This document shows, piece by piece, positions 18,598 to 27,802 of a stretch of 64,000 bases of DNA. The notes beneath the pieces were generated by a model that saw only the letters and a program-made list of their open reading frames with translations, was not told the origin of the DNA and did not search any database. The translations under genes were made by a program, and so were the position numbers. Position 1 is the stretch's first letter. The number at the start of each line of letters is the position of its first letter. The stretch is from contig NZ_QKYK01000005.1 of assembly GCF_003426815.1 (NCBI RefSeq), positions 186,001 to 250,000 of the forward strand, read 5' to 3'. Source of the DNA: Desertimonas flava (lineage in GTDB: Bacteria > Actinomycetota > Acidimicrobiia > Acidimicrobiales > Ilumatobacteraceae).

Positions 18598-20204
18598 ACC
18601 GATCGTCCGACCATCGACCCCGCTCCGCTCGACGGACCAGATCGGCGGCGCGCCTGTCGTGGCTCGTCGCCGCAGCCACGCTCGTCACCGCGCACGGAGC
18701 GGCCGCCGGCAACGCTCCGTCGACGACAGAACCCCCGGACTCGACGAGCGTCGACCTGGATCCGGACGCCACGCTGCGCATCGTCGCCGGGTCGACCCCG
18801 AACCAGTTCGACCCGTGCGGAACGCTCAACGGTTCGGAGCTGTCGTACATGGGAGCGATCTACGCACCACTGATCCGATCCAACCAGCAGACGGGTGAGC
18901 TGTCCCCCGGCATCGCCACCGACTGGGCGTGGTCGGACGACAAGCTCGAGCTGCGCCTCACACTTCGCGACGGACTGACGTTTCAGGATGACACGCCGGT
19001 GAACGCCGACACCGTCGTGGAGAGCCTCAACCAGTGCATCGAGCTGGGTAACCAGAACGTGCCGGGCCTGTCGGCCATCACCGCAGACGGCGACCAGGTC
19101 GTGTTCACGCTCGACGCGCCGACGAGCGGCCTGCCCGACCTGCTGGGGTCACGCCTCGGGATGATCGCCTCACCCCGTGCCCGTGAGGCCGCTGGATCGG
19201 CGTTCGGATCGCAGCCGGTCGGCGCCGGGCCGTACCGCTTCGTCAACTTCGTCCCCGGCAGCTCGATCGAACTCGCCCGTTGGGACGGCTACCAGGACGC
19301 CGGGCCACGGCCTGCCGCAGTGGCCAGCATCCAGGTGTCGATCATCACCGACCCGTCTGCCCAGGTGGCCGCCCTGACGGGCGGACAGGCCGACTTCGGC
19401 TACCGCCTCGACTCGACGGCAATCGCCTCGCTGCAATCGTCGTCGGACGTCGAGGTGTTCGTCACCGCCGGCGTCTCGGTCACCGACCTCAACATCGACC
19501 GGACACGCCCCCCGATGGACGACGTCCGGGTGCGCCAGGCCATCAGCTACGCGATCGACCGGGCCACGCTTGCCGACGTCGTCACCAACGGCCTGTCCGA
19601 CGCCATCTCGGTCCAGCCGTACCCGCCGGGCCACCCGTTCCACTTCGACGACATGGACGAGCGCTACCCGTTCGACCCCGACAAGGCTCGTGAACTCCTC
19701 GCCGATGCCGGATACGCCGATGGGCTCGAGCTGCGCGGAGTGTCGCTCGACGGCGGCACGTTCGTCGACAACGGCGTGATCATCTCCGAGCAGCTTGCTG
19801 CCGTCGGCATCACGGTCACGTTCGAGGCCAAGGCGCTGCCCGACGCGACGAAGAGCTTCTACGACGACCACGAGTACGACATCTTCTCGACGGGGATGAA
19901 CTCGGGGCCCGACTGGCTGACGATCTACCGCCGGCTGCTGGCCACGAGCTCGGCCGGCAACGCAGGGAACGTGCCGGTGGAGGGAGGCGATGAGGTGCTC
20001 GAGCAACTCAACGCCGCCTATGAACAAGCCGACATCGTCGAGGCGATCCGTGCGGCGAACGAGGTGTACCAGGAGCAGCTGCCGATCGTTCCGTTGTACT
20101 TCAGCCCGATCAACCTCGCCTGGAGCGACAACGTGGTCGGAGCCGAGGCGGCGTTCGCCCTCAACGGTGAGGCCGACTACAACTCGCTGGGCATCGCCGG
20201 CTGA
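18594..20204 (+). CDS. ABC transporter substrate-binding protein, family 5 (SBP_bac_5)
   Basis: 536 residues, GTG start overlapping the ATPase stop (GTGA). A positively charged N-terminus and hydrophobic stretch (SWLVAAATLVTAHGAAAG) act as the export signal; no lipobox is evident. Family 5 features follow: RIVAGSTPNQFDPCG, ATDWAWSDDKLELRLTLRDGLTFQDD and MDDVRVRQAISYAIDRATL. Family 5 proteins bind peptides but also nickel, opines, oligosaccharides and other solutes. Its genetic neighbours (CoA-transferase and beta-oxidation genes) make an organic acid or acylated amino compound a reasonable guess. Confidence 0.88.
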   Translation: MNRSSDHRPRSARRTRSAARLSWLVAAATLVTAHGAAAGNAPSTTEPPDSTSVDLDPDATLRIVAGSTPNQFDPCGTLNGSELSYMGAIYAPLIRSNQQTGELSPGIATDWAWSDDKLELRLTLRDGLTFQDDTPVNADTVVESLNQCIELGNQNVPGLSAITADGDQVVFTLDAPTSGLPDLLGSRLGMIASPRAREAAGSAFGSQPVGAGPYRFVNFVPGSSIELARWDGYQDAGPRPAAVASIQVSIITDPSAQVAALTGGQADFGYRLDSTAIASLQSSSDVEVFVTAGVSVTDLNIDRTRPPMDDVRVRQAISYAIDRATLADVVTNGLSDAISVQPYPPGHPFHFDDMDERYPFDPDKARELLADAGYADGLELRGVSLDGGTFVDNGVIISEQLAAVGITVTFEAKALPDATKSFYDDHEYDIFSTGMNSGPDWLTIYRRLLATSSAGNAGNVPVEGGDEVLEQLNAAYEQADIVEAIRAANEVYQEQLPIVPLYFSPINLAWSDNVVGAEAAFALNGEADYNSLGIAG

Positions 20205-21256
20205 TGCTGGCCACGACGCCGACGGCTGGTGTGGCCGCGGAGCCTTCGGGTTCCGCGGCCGCCGCGCCCGAGACGGAGACGGCGGCGACGCGCCGACGGA
20301 CCGGGGCGCCGTTGCTCCGCTTCATCGCCCGGCGCGTCCTGCTCTTCGTTCCGACGGCCGTCGGCGCCACCTTCCTGACGTTCCTGCTGGTGAAGATCAT
20401 CCCCGGTGGTCCCGCCCACGCCCGGCTCGGCGAGGACGCGACTCCGGAGGCGATCGCCGTCGTCGAGAAGCAACTCGGACTCGACCGCCCGCTCGCCGTG
20501 CAGTACTTCTCGTGGCTCGGGCGGGTCATCCGCGGCGATCTCGGTGACTCGTTCCAGACAGGTCAGTCGGTGAACAAGCTGATCGGCCAGGGACTACCGA
20601 TCACGGCCGAACTGGTGGTGCTCGCGCTCATCGGCACCCTCGTGTTCGCCCTGCCCGTCGGTGTGTTCGTCGCCCGGCGGCGCCACAGCCGGACGGCGAC
20701 CGCCATCCGCAGCGCCTCGGGGTTCGGCCTGGCGGTGCCCGACTTCTTCCTCGCCCTGGTGCTGATCAATCTCTTCGCCGGTGGCCTGGCGTGGCTTCCT
20801 CGCCTCGGCGCGCCGCGGCTGACGGAGTCACCGCTCGAGAACCTTCGCCATCTCATCCTGCCGGTGATCCCCAAGGTGCTCGGTGCGTCGGCGATCGTGA
20901 TCCGCCAGGTGGGCGCGGCGATGGGCGACGCGTTGGCCAGCGACCACACTCGTACCGCGCGGGCGATGGGGTTGCCCGAGCGGACGATCGTGTGGCGCTA
21001 CGCGTTCCGCTCGGCGATGCCGACGGTGCTCAACGTGTTCGCCCTCCTCGCCCTCGGCCTGCTCGGTTCGACGCTGATCATCGAGAAGATCTTCGTGCTG
21101 CCCGGCATGGGCAGCGCCCTGGTCAACGGCATCGCCGTGCGCGACTACACGCTCATCCAGGGGATCGTCCTGATCTACGTGCTGATCGCGCTGGTCCTGA
21201 ACCTGATCATCGACGTCGTCGTCGGCATCCTCGACCCAGCGACGAGGAGCCGCTGA
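20204..21256 (+). CDS. ABC transporter permease (DppB-like)
   Basis: 350 residues. The ATG shares one base with the previous stop (TGATG). A Pro/Ala/Thr-rich N-terminal tail of about 40 residues precedes the first span (RRVLLFVPTAVGATFLTFLL). The rest follows the DppB pattern: KQLGLDRPLAVQYFSWLG, several spans, the EAA loop (RTARAMGLPERTIVWRYAFRSA) and LIIDVVVGILDPATRSR at the end. It forms the channel with the permease encoded next. Confidence 0.88.
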   Translation: MLATTPTAGVAAEPSGSAAAAPETETAATRRRTGAPLLRFIARRVLLFVPTAVGATFLTFLLVKIIPGGPAHARLGEDATPEAIAVVEKQLGLDRPLAVQYFSWLGRVIRGDLGDSFQTGQSVNKLIGQGLPITAELVVLALIGTLVFALPVGVFVARRRHSRTATAIRSASGFGLAVPDFFLALVLINLFAGGLAWLPRLGAPRLTESPLENLRHLILPVIPKVLGASAIVIRQVGAAMGDALASDHTRTARAMGLPERTIVWRYAFRSAMPTVLNVFALLALGLLGSTLIIEKIFVLPGMGSALVNGIAVRDYTLIQGIVLIYVLIALVLNLIIDVVVGILDPATRSR

Positions 21257-21257
21257 C

Positions 21258-22124
21258 ATGACCGCGATCTCGATGCCTGTCGACACGATCGCCGAACCGC
21301 GTCCGGCGCGCCGACGGCGGCCCGTCGGCCTGACCGTGGCGATCGCCTTCCTCGCCGTCGCCCTGCTCGCGGCGATCTTCGCCCCCCTCGTCGCGCCGCA
21401 CGACCCGATCGCCCAGAACCTCGGCCTGCGTAACGCCGGTCCCTCCTGGAGTCACATCTTGGGCACCGACCGATTCGGGCGAGACGTGGTGAGCCGCTTG
21501 ATCTGGGGCGGTCGCAACGCGTTCGGCGGCGTGGCCATCGCCATTTCGGTCGCCGTGATCCTCGGCATCCCCTGGGGCACGATCGCCGGGTTCTGGCCTC
21601 GCCGCACCGGCACGATCCTGATGCGGGTCGCCGACGTGCTACTGGCGTTTCCGACGCTCGTGCTCGCCGTGGCGATCACCGGGTCGCTGGGCGTCGGTCT
21701 CGTCACCTCGATGATCTCGGTAGGCCTCGTGCTCTCGCCGAACACCGCGCAGCTCACGCGCACCGGAGTGCTCGCCCTGCGCAACCGCGAGTTCGTGCTG
21801 AGCGCCCGTCTGTCCGGTGTTCGCACCGGTACGGTGCTCGTGCGGCACGTGCTGCCGCTGGCACTCGGCCCGGTCGTCATCCAGATCACCATCTACACCG
21901 GGCTGGCGTTCGTGATCCAGGGCGCCCTCGCGTTCTTGGGTCTCGGCCCGCAGCGCCCGACCCCTAGCTGGGGTAGCGATCTCGCCGACGCCTATGGAGA
22001 GATCCTCGTCAACCCGTGGCAGATCCTTCCCGCCGGCGTGCTCCTCGGCCTCATCGTGCTGTCGGTGTACCGCTGCGGCGACGCTCTGCGGGATCGGATG
22101 AGCGCCCCCAAGGAGCCGTCATGA
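21258..22124 (+). CDS. ABC transporter permease (DppC-like)
   Basis: 288 residues, one base after the previous stop. It has an N-terminal span (LTVAIAFLAVALLAAIFAPLV), HILGTDRFGRDVVSRLIWGG, the inner-membrane transport domain and the OppC-type motif GALAFLGLGPQRPTPSWG. The stop codon overlaps the ATG of the CoA-transferase (ATGA), so transporter and catabolic genes are translationally coupled. Confidence 0.88.
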   Translation: MTAISMPVDTIAEPRPARRRRPVGLTVAIAFLAVALLAAIFAPLVAPHDPIAQNLGLRNAGPSWSHILGTDRFGRDVVSRLIWGGRNAFGGVAIAISVAVILGIPWGTIAGFWPRRTGTILMRVADVLLAFPTLVLAVAITGSLGVGLVTSMISVGLVLSPNTAQLTRTGVLALRNREFVLSARLSGVRTGTVLVRHVLPLALGPVVIQITIYTGLAFVIQGALAFLGLGPQRPTPSWGSDLADAYGEILVNPWQILPAGVLLGLIVLSVYRCGDALRDRMSAPKEPS

Positions 22125-24532
22125 CCGTCACCCCGCTGTGCGACCTCGTCGTGGTCGACCTCAGCGACAGCGTCGCCGGCCAGTACTGCGGGCGGTTGCT
22201 CGCCCTGAACGGGTCGGAGGTGGCGCTCGTCGAGCCCCCGGGTGGATGCTCGATGCGCGTTCGGGGCCAGATCGACGAGCGGCGCGGAGTCGGCCACTCG
22301 TTCCTGTTCGAACACCTCAACCAGAACAAGGCGTCGATCGTGGTGGACGAGTCACAGACGGTGGGCCGATCGCGTCTCGCTGAGCTGATCGCCGCGGCCG
22401 ACGTGGTGATCCACGACGGCCGAACCGACCTTCCGCCGCTGCGCCCGTCGGCAATCGAGTGTGTGGCGCGCGACTTCCCCGCCGGCCCCTACGAATCGTG
22501 GATCGGCACCGAGATGATCCACCAGGCGTTGAGCGGGGTGATGAACGCGACCGGCACCGCTGGCCGGGAACCCATCTACGGGGTCGGCGAACGGGCGGGG
22601 TACGCCGCCGGCACGACGGCATACATCTCGGTGCTCGCTGCCCTGGTCCTGCGACGCCGCGACGGCATCGGCGACCGGATCGACGTCACGCGCTACGAGG
22701 CGCTGGCGGCGATGGGCCAGAACCTCGTCAGCCAGCACAGCTTCAACGGCACCAGCGAGACGCGCGCGAGATACCCAGGCTTCCTCGCCATGCTTCGCTG
22801 CGCCGACGCGTGGATGGTGTTGTTCGCGATCCGGAACTGGGAGCCGCTGTGCCGGGTGCTCGGCCGTGACGACCTGGCCACCGACGAGCGGTTCGCGACT
22901 CAGGCCGACCGGCTGGCGCGCTGGGACGAGATCGTCGCCGAGCTCGGTCGTTCGGCGGCGGCGTGGAGGGCCGACGATCTCGTCGCCGCCCTCCAGGCAT
23001 CGAGGATCAGCGCCGAGACGGTGACCTCGCTCGCTGCGCTTGTCGGCAGCGATCAGTGGCGGAACCGGTCGGTGCTCGTCGATGTGGACGTTGCGGGCGA
23101 CCGACCGAGACAGCAGGCCGTGGCCCGGCCGTTCCAGATCACGGGCGTCGCCACCGGCGCTCGCCGCGCCGCGCCCCGGCTCGGCGAGCACGGCGACGAC
23201 GTCCTGATCACCGGCTCGGCAACCGATCGCAGTGACATGCCCGCTGGGGCGGGCGAGACCGTGGCCGCAGGTTCGCTGCCGTTGGAGGGCGTGACCGTGC
23301 TCGAGTTCACGACGGCGTGGGCGGGGCCGTTTGCCGGCCGGTGTCTCGCGGCGCTGGGCGCCGAGGTCATCAAGGTCGAGGCTCCGAGTCATCTGGACTC
23401 GTGGCGCGGCCCCCTGCAGGGCGGGGCGCCGCACTTCTATCCGGAGTTCGAGACGGGATCGCCGTCCTACGACCGGTCATTGCTGTTCTGCTCGCAGAAC
23501 ATCGACAAGGGCTCGCTGGCCCTGGATCTGAAGCGACCCGGTGGCGCCGACGTGCTCGGCGATCTCGCCGCACAGGCCGACATCGTCCTGGCGAACTTCA
23601 CACCCGGGGTCCTCGACCGGCTGGGCGCCGGATTCGACCGGCTCAACGCGATCAACCCGAGGTTGTCGGTGGTGGAGATGCCGGCGTTCGGCCCAGGGGG
23701 TCCGCTCTCGGCTCATCAGGGGATGGGCAAGACGATGGAGCCGGCGGCAGGCATCACGGCGTTGATGGGGTACGACGCCGAGACTCCGGTGCTCACCGGA
23801 CCGGCGTTCATGGACCCGACCGGCGGACTGCACGGAGTGGCCGCTGTCCTGACGGCGCTGGCCTACCGGCACCGCACCGGACGCGGCTGCCGGATCGAAG
23901 TGGCCCAAGTGGAGGCCGCCGCAAACTGGATCGGCGAGTTCGTCCTCGAACAGTTGGCGACCGGATCCACCTTCGAGCCGATGGGCAACCACGCACGGGG
24001 TTGGCTCGTGCACGACGCCTTCCCGTGTCTTGGGAACGACCAGTGGGTGGCGATCGCCGTCGGCGCCGAGCACGCCGAGGCGCTCGCCGGCCTGCTCGAC
24101 CAATCCGCCCCCGCCTTCACCGATCCCGAAGCGATCCGCGCCGCCCTCGCGGCGTGGACGGCGACCCGGGACAAATCCACCGCCGCCATCGAACTGCAGG
24201 CGCAAGGAATCCCCGCAGCGCCGGTGCTGAGCGGCGGCGACGTCGCCAACGACGAAGCGATGCACATCGCCGGGATGATCGTGACACTCGACCATCCTCG
24301 GGTGGGGCGCCGCTCGTACAGCGACGTGCATTTCCGTGGACGTCGCTGGCGGGCCCACCACCGGCGGGCGGCGCCGACGTTCGGCGAACACAACCGCGAC
24401 ATCCTCGTCGGCCGTCTCGGCATCTCCCCTGAGCGGTTCGACGAGCTGCGCGCCCTCGGCACGGTCGCCGACGTCCCGGTCGGCGCGCCGCCCCCGACCC
24501 CCAACCCCCAACTCGTAGAGGATCGACGATGA
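22121..24532 (+). CDS. Two-domain class III CoA-transferase (CaiB/BaiF family, tandem fusion)
   Basis: 803 residues from ATG 22121 (AAGGAG upstream, ATGA overlap with the permease). Two CaiB/BaiF units lie in tandem, about residues 1-395 and 400-803; the second begins LEGVTVLEFTTAWAGPFAGR and contains EVIKVEAPSHLDSWRG. In formyl-CoA transferase the catalytic Asp sits in GDSNTG; here the second unit has AFMDPTGGLHG (Asp565), while the matching stretch of the first is VGERAGYAAG, with no Asp. The second half is thus probably the active one. Enzymes of this class move CoA between carboxylic acids. With the transporter upstream and acyl-CoA dehydrogenases downstream, it would activate the imported acid as its CoA thioester. 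Confidence 0.85.
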   Translation: MTVTPLCDLVVVDLSDSVAGQYCGRLLALNGSEVALVEPPGGCSMRVRGQIDERRGVGHSFLFEHLNQNKASIVVDESQTVGRSRLAELIAAADVVIHDGRTDLPPLRPSAIECVARDFPAGPYESWIGTEMIHQALSGVMNATGTAGREPIYGVGERAGYAAGTTAYISVLAALVLRRRDGIGDRIDVTRYEALAAMGQNLVSQHSFNGTSETRARYPGFLAMLRCADAWMVLFAIRNWEPLCRVLGRDDLATDERFATQADRLARWDEIVAELGRSAAAWRADDLVAALQASRISAETVTSLAALVGSDQWRNRSVLVDVDVAGDRPRQQAVARPFQITGVATGARRAAPRLGEHGDDVLITGSATDRSDMPAGAGETVAAGSLPLEGVTVLEFTTAWAGPFAGRCLAALGAEVIKVEAPSHLDSWRGPLQGGAPHFYPEFETGSPSYDRSLLFCSQNIDKGSLALDLKRPGGADVLGDLAAQADIVLANFTPGVLDRLGAGFDRLNAINPRLSVVEMPAFGPGGPLSAHQGMGKTMEPAAGITALMGYDAETPVLTGPAFMDPTGGLHGVAAVLTALAYRHRTGRGCRIEVAQVEAAANWIGEFVLEQLATGSTFEPMGNHARGWLVHDAFPCLGNDQWVAIAVGAEHAEALAGLLDQSAPAFTDPEAIRAALAAWTATRDKSTAAIELQAQGIPAAPVLSGGDVANDEAMHIAGMIVTLDHPRVGRRSYSDVHFRGRRWRAHHRRAAPTFGEHNRDILVGRLGISPERFDELRALGTVADVPVGAPPPTPNPQLVEDRR

Positions 24533-25770
24533 CATCGGCTGCCGCGGGCACCTCGCCCATCGAGTACACGGCCCAGGCCGACGCCTTCCGCCACGAGATC
24601 CGCGACTGGCTCGACGAGAACGCCCCCGAGGACCTGCGAGGGATTCTCGTGCCGCGGGATCCCTCGCCAGAGCTGACGCGGCGTCTCGCTGACTGGGCGG
24701 CACGGATGGCCGACGCCGGGTACATGTGCGTCGCCTGGCCCACCGAGTATGGCGGCCGCGGATTGAGCGGCATCGAGGTCGCCGTGATGAACGAGGAGTT
24801 CGGCCGCGCCGGGGTCCCCAGGCTCACCAGGGGCATGGGCGAGAGCCTTGTCGGCCCGGCAGTCATCAACCATGCCACCGACGAGCAGAAGCGCCGGATC
24901 CTCCCACCGATCATCAGCGGCGACCACGTGTTCTGCCAGGGTTTCTCCGAGCCCGACGCCGGCTCCGATCTCGCCAGCCTCCGCACAACCGGCGTGGTCG
25001 ACGGCGACGAGCTGGTGATCAACGGCCAGAAGGTCTGGACATCGGGCTACTACCAGTCCAACTGGATCTTCGTGCTCTGCCGCACGGACCCCGCCGCTCC
25101 GAAGCACCGCGGCATCTCGTACGTCCTCGTGCCGATCGAGCGCGATGGCCAGCCGAACGGCATCCGCTTCAGCCCGATCACCCGGATCACCGGTGTGGCC
25201 TCGTTCGCCGAGACCTTCTTCGACGACTGTCGTGCGTCGCTCGACGACGTCATCGGCGGGCTGCACGACGGCTGGCGCGTCGCGATGACCACGCTGGGCA
25301 GCGAGCGCGGCGGATCGGCAACCACCCAACACGTCGCGTTCGCCCGTGAGTGGGACCACCTCGTGGAGCTCGCCCGCAAGCGGGGACGCACCGACGACCC
25401 GGTCGTACGGAATCAGCTGGCGTGGGCGTTCGCCAACATCGAGGTGATCCGGTACACAGGCCTCGAGCTGCTCGCCGCCCTCGCCGCGGGTCGGCCGGCT
25501 GCGAACCTGGGCAACGGATCGAGTGCCAAGATCCGCTGGTCGGAGTATCAGCGGCGCATGGCCGAGTTCGCTCTCGACATCGTCGGGCCGGAGGCCTTCT
25601 ACGTCGAGGACGACTATCGGCTCGACGAGTGGCAAGAGACGTTCCTGGTCACCCGCAGCCACACCATCTGGGGAGGCACGGCCGAGATCCAGCGGAACAT
25701 CCTCGCCGAGCGGGTGCTCGGCATGCCCCGCGATCCAGCGCCGGCCGACCTGAAGGAGCCCCAGCCGTGA
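24529..25770 (+). CDS. Acyl-CoA dehydrogenase, larger subunit of a probable heteromeric pair
   Basis: 413 residues, ATGA overlap with the CoA-transferase. All three acyl-CoA dehydrogenase domains are present: LADWAARMADAGYMCVAWPTEYGGRGLSG, FCQGFSEPDAGSDLASLRT and the C-terminal TIWGGTAEIQRNILAERVLGMPRDP. The position that is Glu in YEGT of medium-chain enzymes is Gly here, as in many FadE proteins. The next gene encodes a second, shorter acyl-CoA dehydrogenase coupled by GTGA. Such adjacent pairs in actinobacteria form alpha2-beta2 enzymes for bulky CoA esters such as sterol side chains. It would oxidise the CoA ester made by the transferase. Confidence 0.88.
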   Translation: MTSAAAGTSPIEYTAQADAFRHEIRDWLDENAPEDLRGILVPRDPSPELTRRLADWAARMADAGYMCVAWPTEYGGRGLSGIEVAVMNEEFGRAGVPRLTRGMGESLVGPAVINHATDEQKRRILPPIISGDHVFCQGFSEPDAGSDLASLRTTGVVDGDELVINGQKVWTSGYYQSNWIFVLCRTDPAAPKHRGISYVLVPIERDGQPNGIRFSPITRITGVASFAETFFDDCRASLDDVIGGLHDGWRVAMTTLGSERGGSATTQHVAFAREWDHLVELARKRGRTDDPVVRNQLAWAFANIEVIRYTGLELLAALAAGRPAANLGNGSSAKIRWSEYQRRMAEFALDIVGPEAFYVEDDYRLDEWQETFLVTRSHTIWGGTAEIQRNILAERVLGMPRDPAPADLKEPQP

Positions 25771-26876
25771 GCCTCGCGCCGACGACAGAACACGACGAGC
25801 TCCGCAGCAGCCTCCGGCGGTTCGTCGACGACCACCTCGGCCTCGCCCACAGCCGGGCCGCGACCGACGGGGCGGCGTTCGATCGCACCACGTGGAGGCG
25901 CCTGGCCGACGACCTCGGGGTGATCGGCCTCGCCGTCCCCGACCGCTTCGGCGGCTCCGGAGCCGGCTGGCAGGAGCTGGCGATCGTGTTCGACGAGACC
26001 GGCCGCACGGTCGTGCCCGAGCCGTTGTTCGCCACGCTCGGGCTCGCTCTCCCGGTTCTGCTGGCGAGCGACGACGAGTCCGTCGGAACCTACCTGCAGG
26101 GCATCGCCAGCGGTACGACCATCGCCGCCCTTGCCTGGACCGAGCCCGGACGCGGCTGGGATCCGCGCCCTGTCGTGACCACCGGTCGCGGCGACGGGGA
26201 CGGGTGGCGCATCGACGGCGAGAAGCACCTGGTGCTCGGCGGCGACGTGGCCGACCTGCTCCTCGTCACCGTGAGCACCGATGACGGACCGAGCGTCGTG
26301 GCGGTCGATGCCGACGCTCCGGGCGTCGGGCGCCGCCCCAGGCGCACACTCGACGGCACCCGTCGCGCTGCGGACATCACGTTCACCGATGCCCAGGCGA
26401 CTCCCATCGGCACGACGGGGACCGGCGACACGATCATCGCGGAGGCGTTCGATGTCGCGGCCGTGCTGCTCGCCAATGAGATGGTGGGCGGTGCACAGGC
26501 GTGTCTCGACATGAGCGTCGCCTACGGCCATCAACGTCGCCAGTTCGGACGCCCCATCGGGTCGTTCCAGGCCGTCAAGCACAGATGTGCCGAGGCGTTC
26601 GTGGCGATCGAGGGCGCCCGAGCAGCCGCCCGTTACGGCGCATGGGCGGCCGATCACAATCCAGCGGAACTCCCCGTCGTCTCGACCGTCGCCAAGTTCG
26701 CCGCCGGTGAGGCGTACTTCAGAGCCGCCGCCGACGCGATCCAGATCCACGGCGGCATCGGCTTCACCTGGGAGCACGACGCTCACCTCTACTTCAAGCG
26801 CGCCAAGACCTCCCTGATGTATTTCGGAGAGAGCGAGCACCAGCTCGCCCACCTCGCCGACCTGCTCGCCATCTGA
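25767..26876 (+). CDS. Acyl-CoA dehydrogenase, smaller subunit of a probable heteromeric pair
   Basis: 369 residues from GTG 25767, which overlaps the preceding stop (GTGA); a longer open frame upstream is ignored for that reason. The N-terminus (DELRSSLRRFVDDHLGL), LGVIGLAVPDRFGGSGAGWQELAIVFDETGR, YGHQRRQFGRPIGSFQAVKHRCAE and the C-terminal HGGIGFTWEHDAHLYFKRAK are typical of the FadE27/FadE29-like partner subunits. The end (KTSLMYFGESEHQLAHLADLL) also matches that group. Close coupling to the larger subunit supports a heterotetramer. Confidence 0.88.
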   Translation: MSLAPTTEHDELRSSLRRFVDDHLGLAHSRAATDGAAFDRTTWRRLADDLGVIGLAVPDRFGGSGAGWQELAIVFDETGRTVVPEPLFATLGLALPVLLASDDESVGTYLQGIASGTTIAALAWTEPGRGWDPRPVVTTGRGDGDGWRIDGEKHLVLGGDVADLLLVTVSTDDGPSVVAVDADAPGVGRRPRRTLDGTRRAADITFTDAQATPIGTTGTGDTIIAEAFDVAAVLLANEMVGGAQACLDMSVAYGHQRRQFGRPIGSFQAVKHRCAEAFVAIEGARAAARYGAWAADHNPAELPVVSTVAKFAAGEAYFRAAADAIQIHGGIGFTWEHDAHLYFKRAKTSLMYFGESEHQLAHLADLLAI

Positions 26877-26919
26877 CCCCACGTCGACCCCACGGTCGAC
26901 CGACACGAAAGGCACAGCC

Positions 26920-27780
26920 ATGCCCTCCACCGCAACCGTCCTCCCGGCGTACGAGGCGATCGACGCCATCGTCGATGGCCCGATCGGAATCGTCACACTC
27001 AACCGTCCCGACCGGCTCAACGCGTGGGACTGGCTGATGTCGGCCGAGATGAACGACGCCTTCAACCGCATGGATCGCGACGACGACGTCCGAGCCATCG
27101 TCCTCACGGGCGCCGGCCGGGCGTTCTGCGCCGGCGCTGGGCTCCTCCCGGCCGGCCAGACCTTCGACGGATCGCTGAGGAGGGAGGCGATCGACGAGCG
27201 GTACCCGGACTCCCGCCGCGGCGCGGCGGAGATCCGCACACCTGTCATCGCCGCGATCAACGGTGCGGCGGTGGGCGCCGGCATCACGATGGCGATGCGA
27301 GCAGACATCCGGGTGGCAGCAGACGACGCCAAGCTCGGCTTCGTCTTCAATCGCCGTGGCGTCATCCCTGACGCTGACCTCCTGTGGAGCCTGCCGCGGC
27401 AGATCGGGTACGCCCCGGCGATGGACCTGTTGCTCACGGGGCGGATCTTCTCCGGCGCCGAGGCGTTCCGACTCGGGCTCGTCTCGCGATCGGTGCCGGC
27501 CGGGGACGTGCTCGACACGGCCTTGGAGATCGCCCGTGACATCGCCGAGAACGTCGCACCGGTTTCGGCGGCGATCACCAAGTTGGTGGGCCGCAGGTTC
27601 CTCGAGGAGACCGATCGCGCGGCCTGCCAGGAACTGGAATCGAAGCTGTTCCGCTGGGCCGGCCAGCACGCCGACGCACCCGAGGGTGTGAACTCGTTCA
27701 AGGAGCGTCGAGCGCCGCGGTGGAGCCTGTCGAAGAACGACGACTTCCCCACCGAGCTCTTCGACGACCGTCGGCCGTAG
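26920..27780 (+). CDS. Enoyl-CoA hydratase/isomerase family protein
   Basis: 286 residues, ATG 26920, 43 bases after the dehydrogenase pair with GAAAGG upstream. Crotonase-fold hallmarks are IVTLNRPDRLNAWDWLMSAEM, the oxyanion-hole region LTGAGRAFCAGAGL and IAAINGAAVGAGITMAMRADIRVAA. It would hydrate the double bond introduced by the dehydrogenases, the next beta-oxidation step. No 3-hydroxyacyl-CoA dehydrogenase or thiolase follows; the SDR at 29171 could serve as a dehydrogenase. Confidence 0.88.
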   Translation: MPSTATVLPAYEAIDAIVDGPIGIVTLNRPDRLNAWDWLMSAEMNDAFNRMDRDDDVRAIVLTGAGRAFCAGAGLLPAGQTFDGSLRREAIDERYPDSRRGAAEIRTPVIAAINGAAVGAGITMAMRADIRVAADDAKLGFVFNRRGVIPDADLLWSLPRQIGYAPAMDLLLTGRIFSGAEAFRLGLVSRSVPAGDVLDTALEIARDIAENVAPVSAAITKLVGRRFLEETDRAACQELESKLFRWAGQHADAPEGVNSFKERRAPRWSLSKNDDFPTELFDDRRP

Positions 27781-27802
27781 CGCTTGTTCGCCGGTCGCTA
27801 CC

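Noticed and set aside
25614-27752. 712-codon minus-strand open frame across the dehydrogenase/hydratase genes
   Set aside because: Antisense to two certain genes and without a recognisable fold; open because stop codons are rare in this composition.
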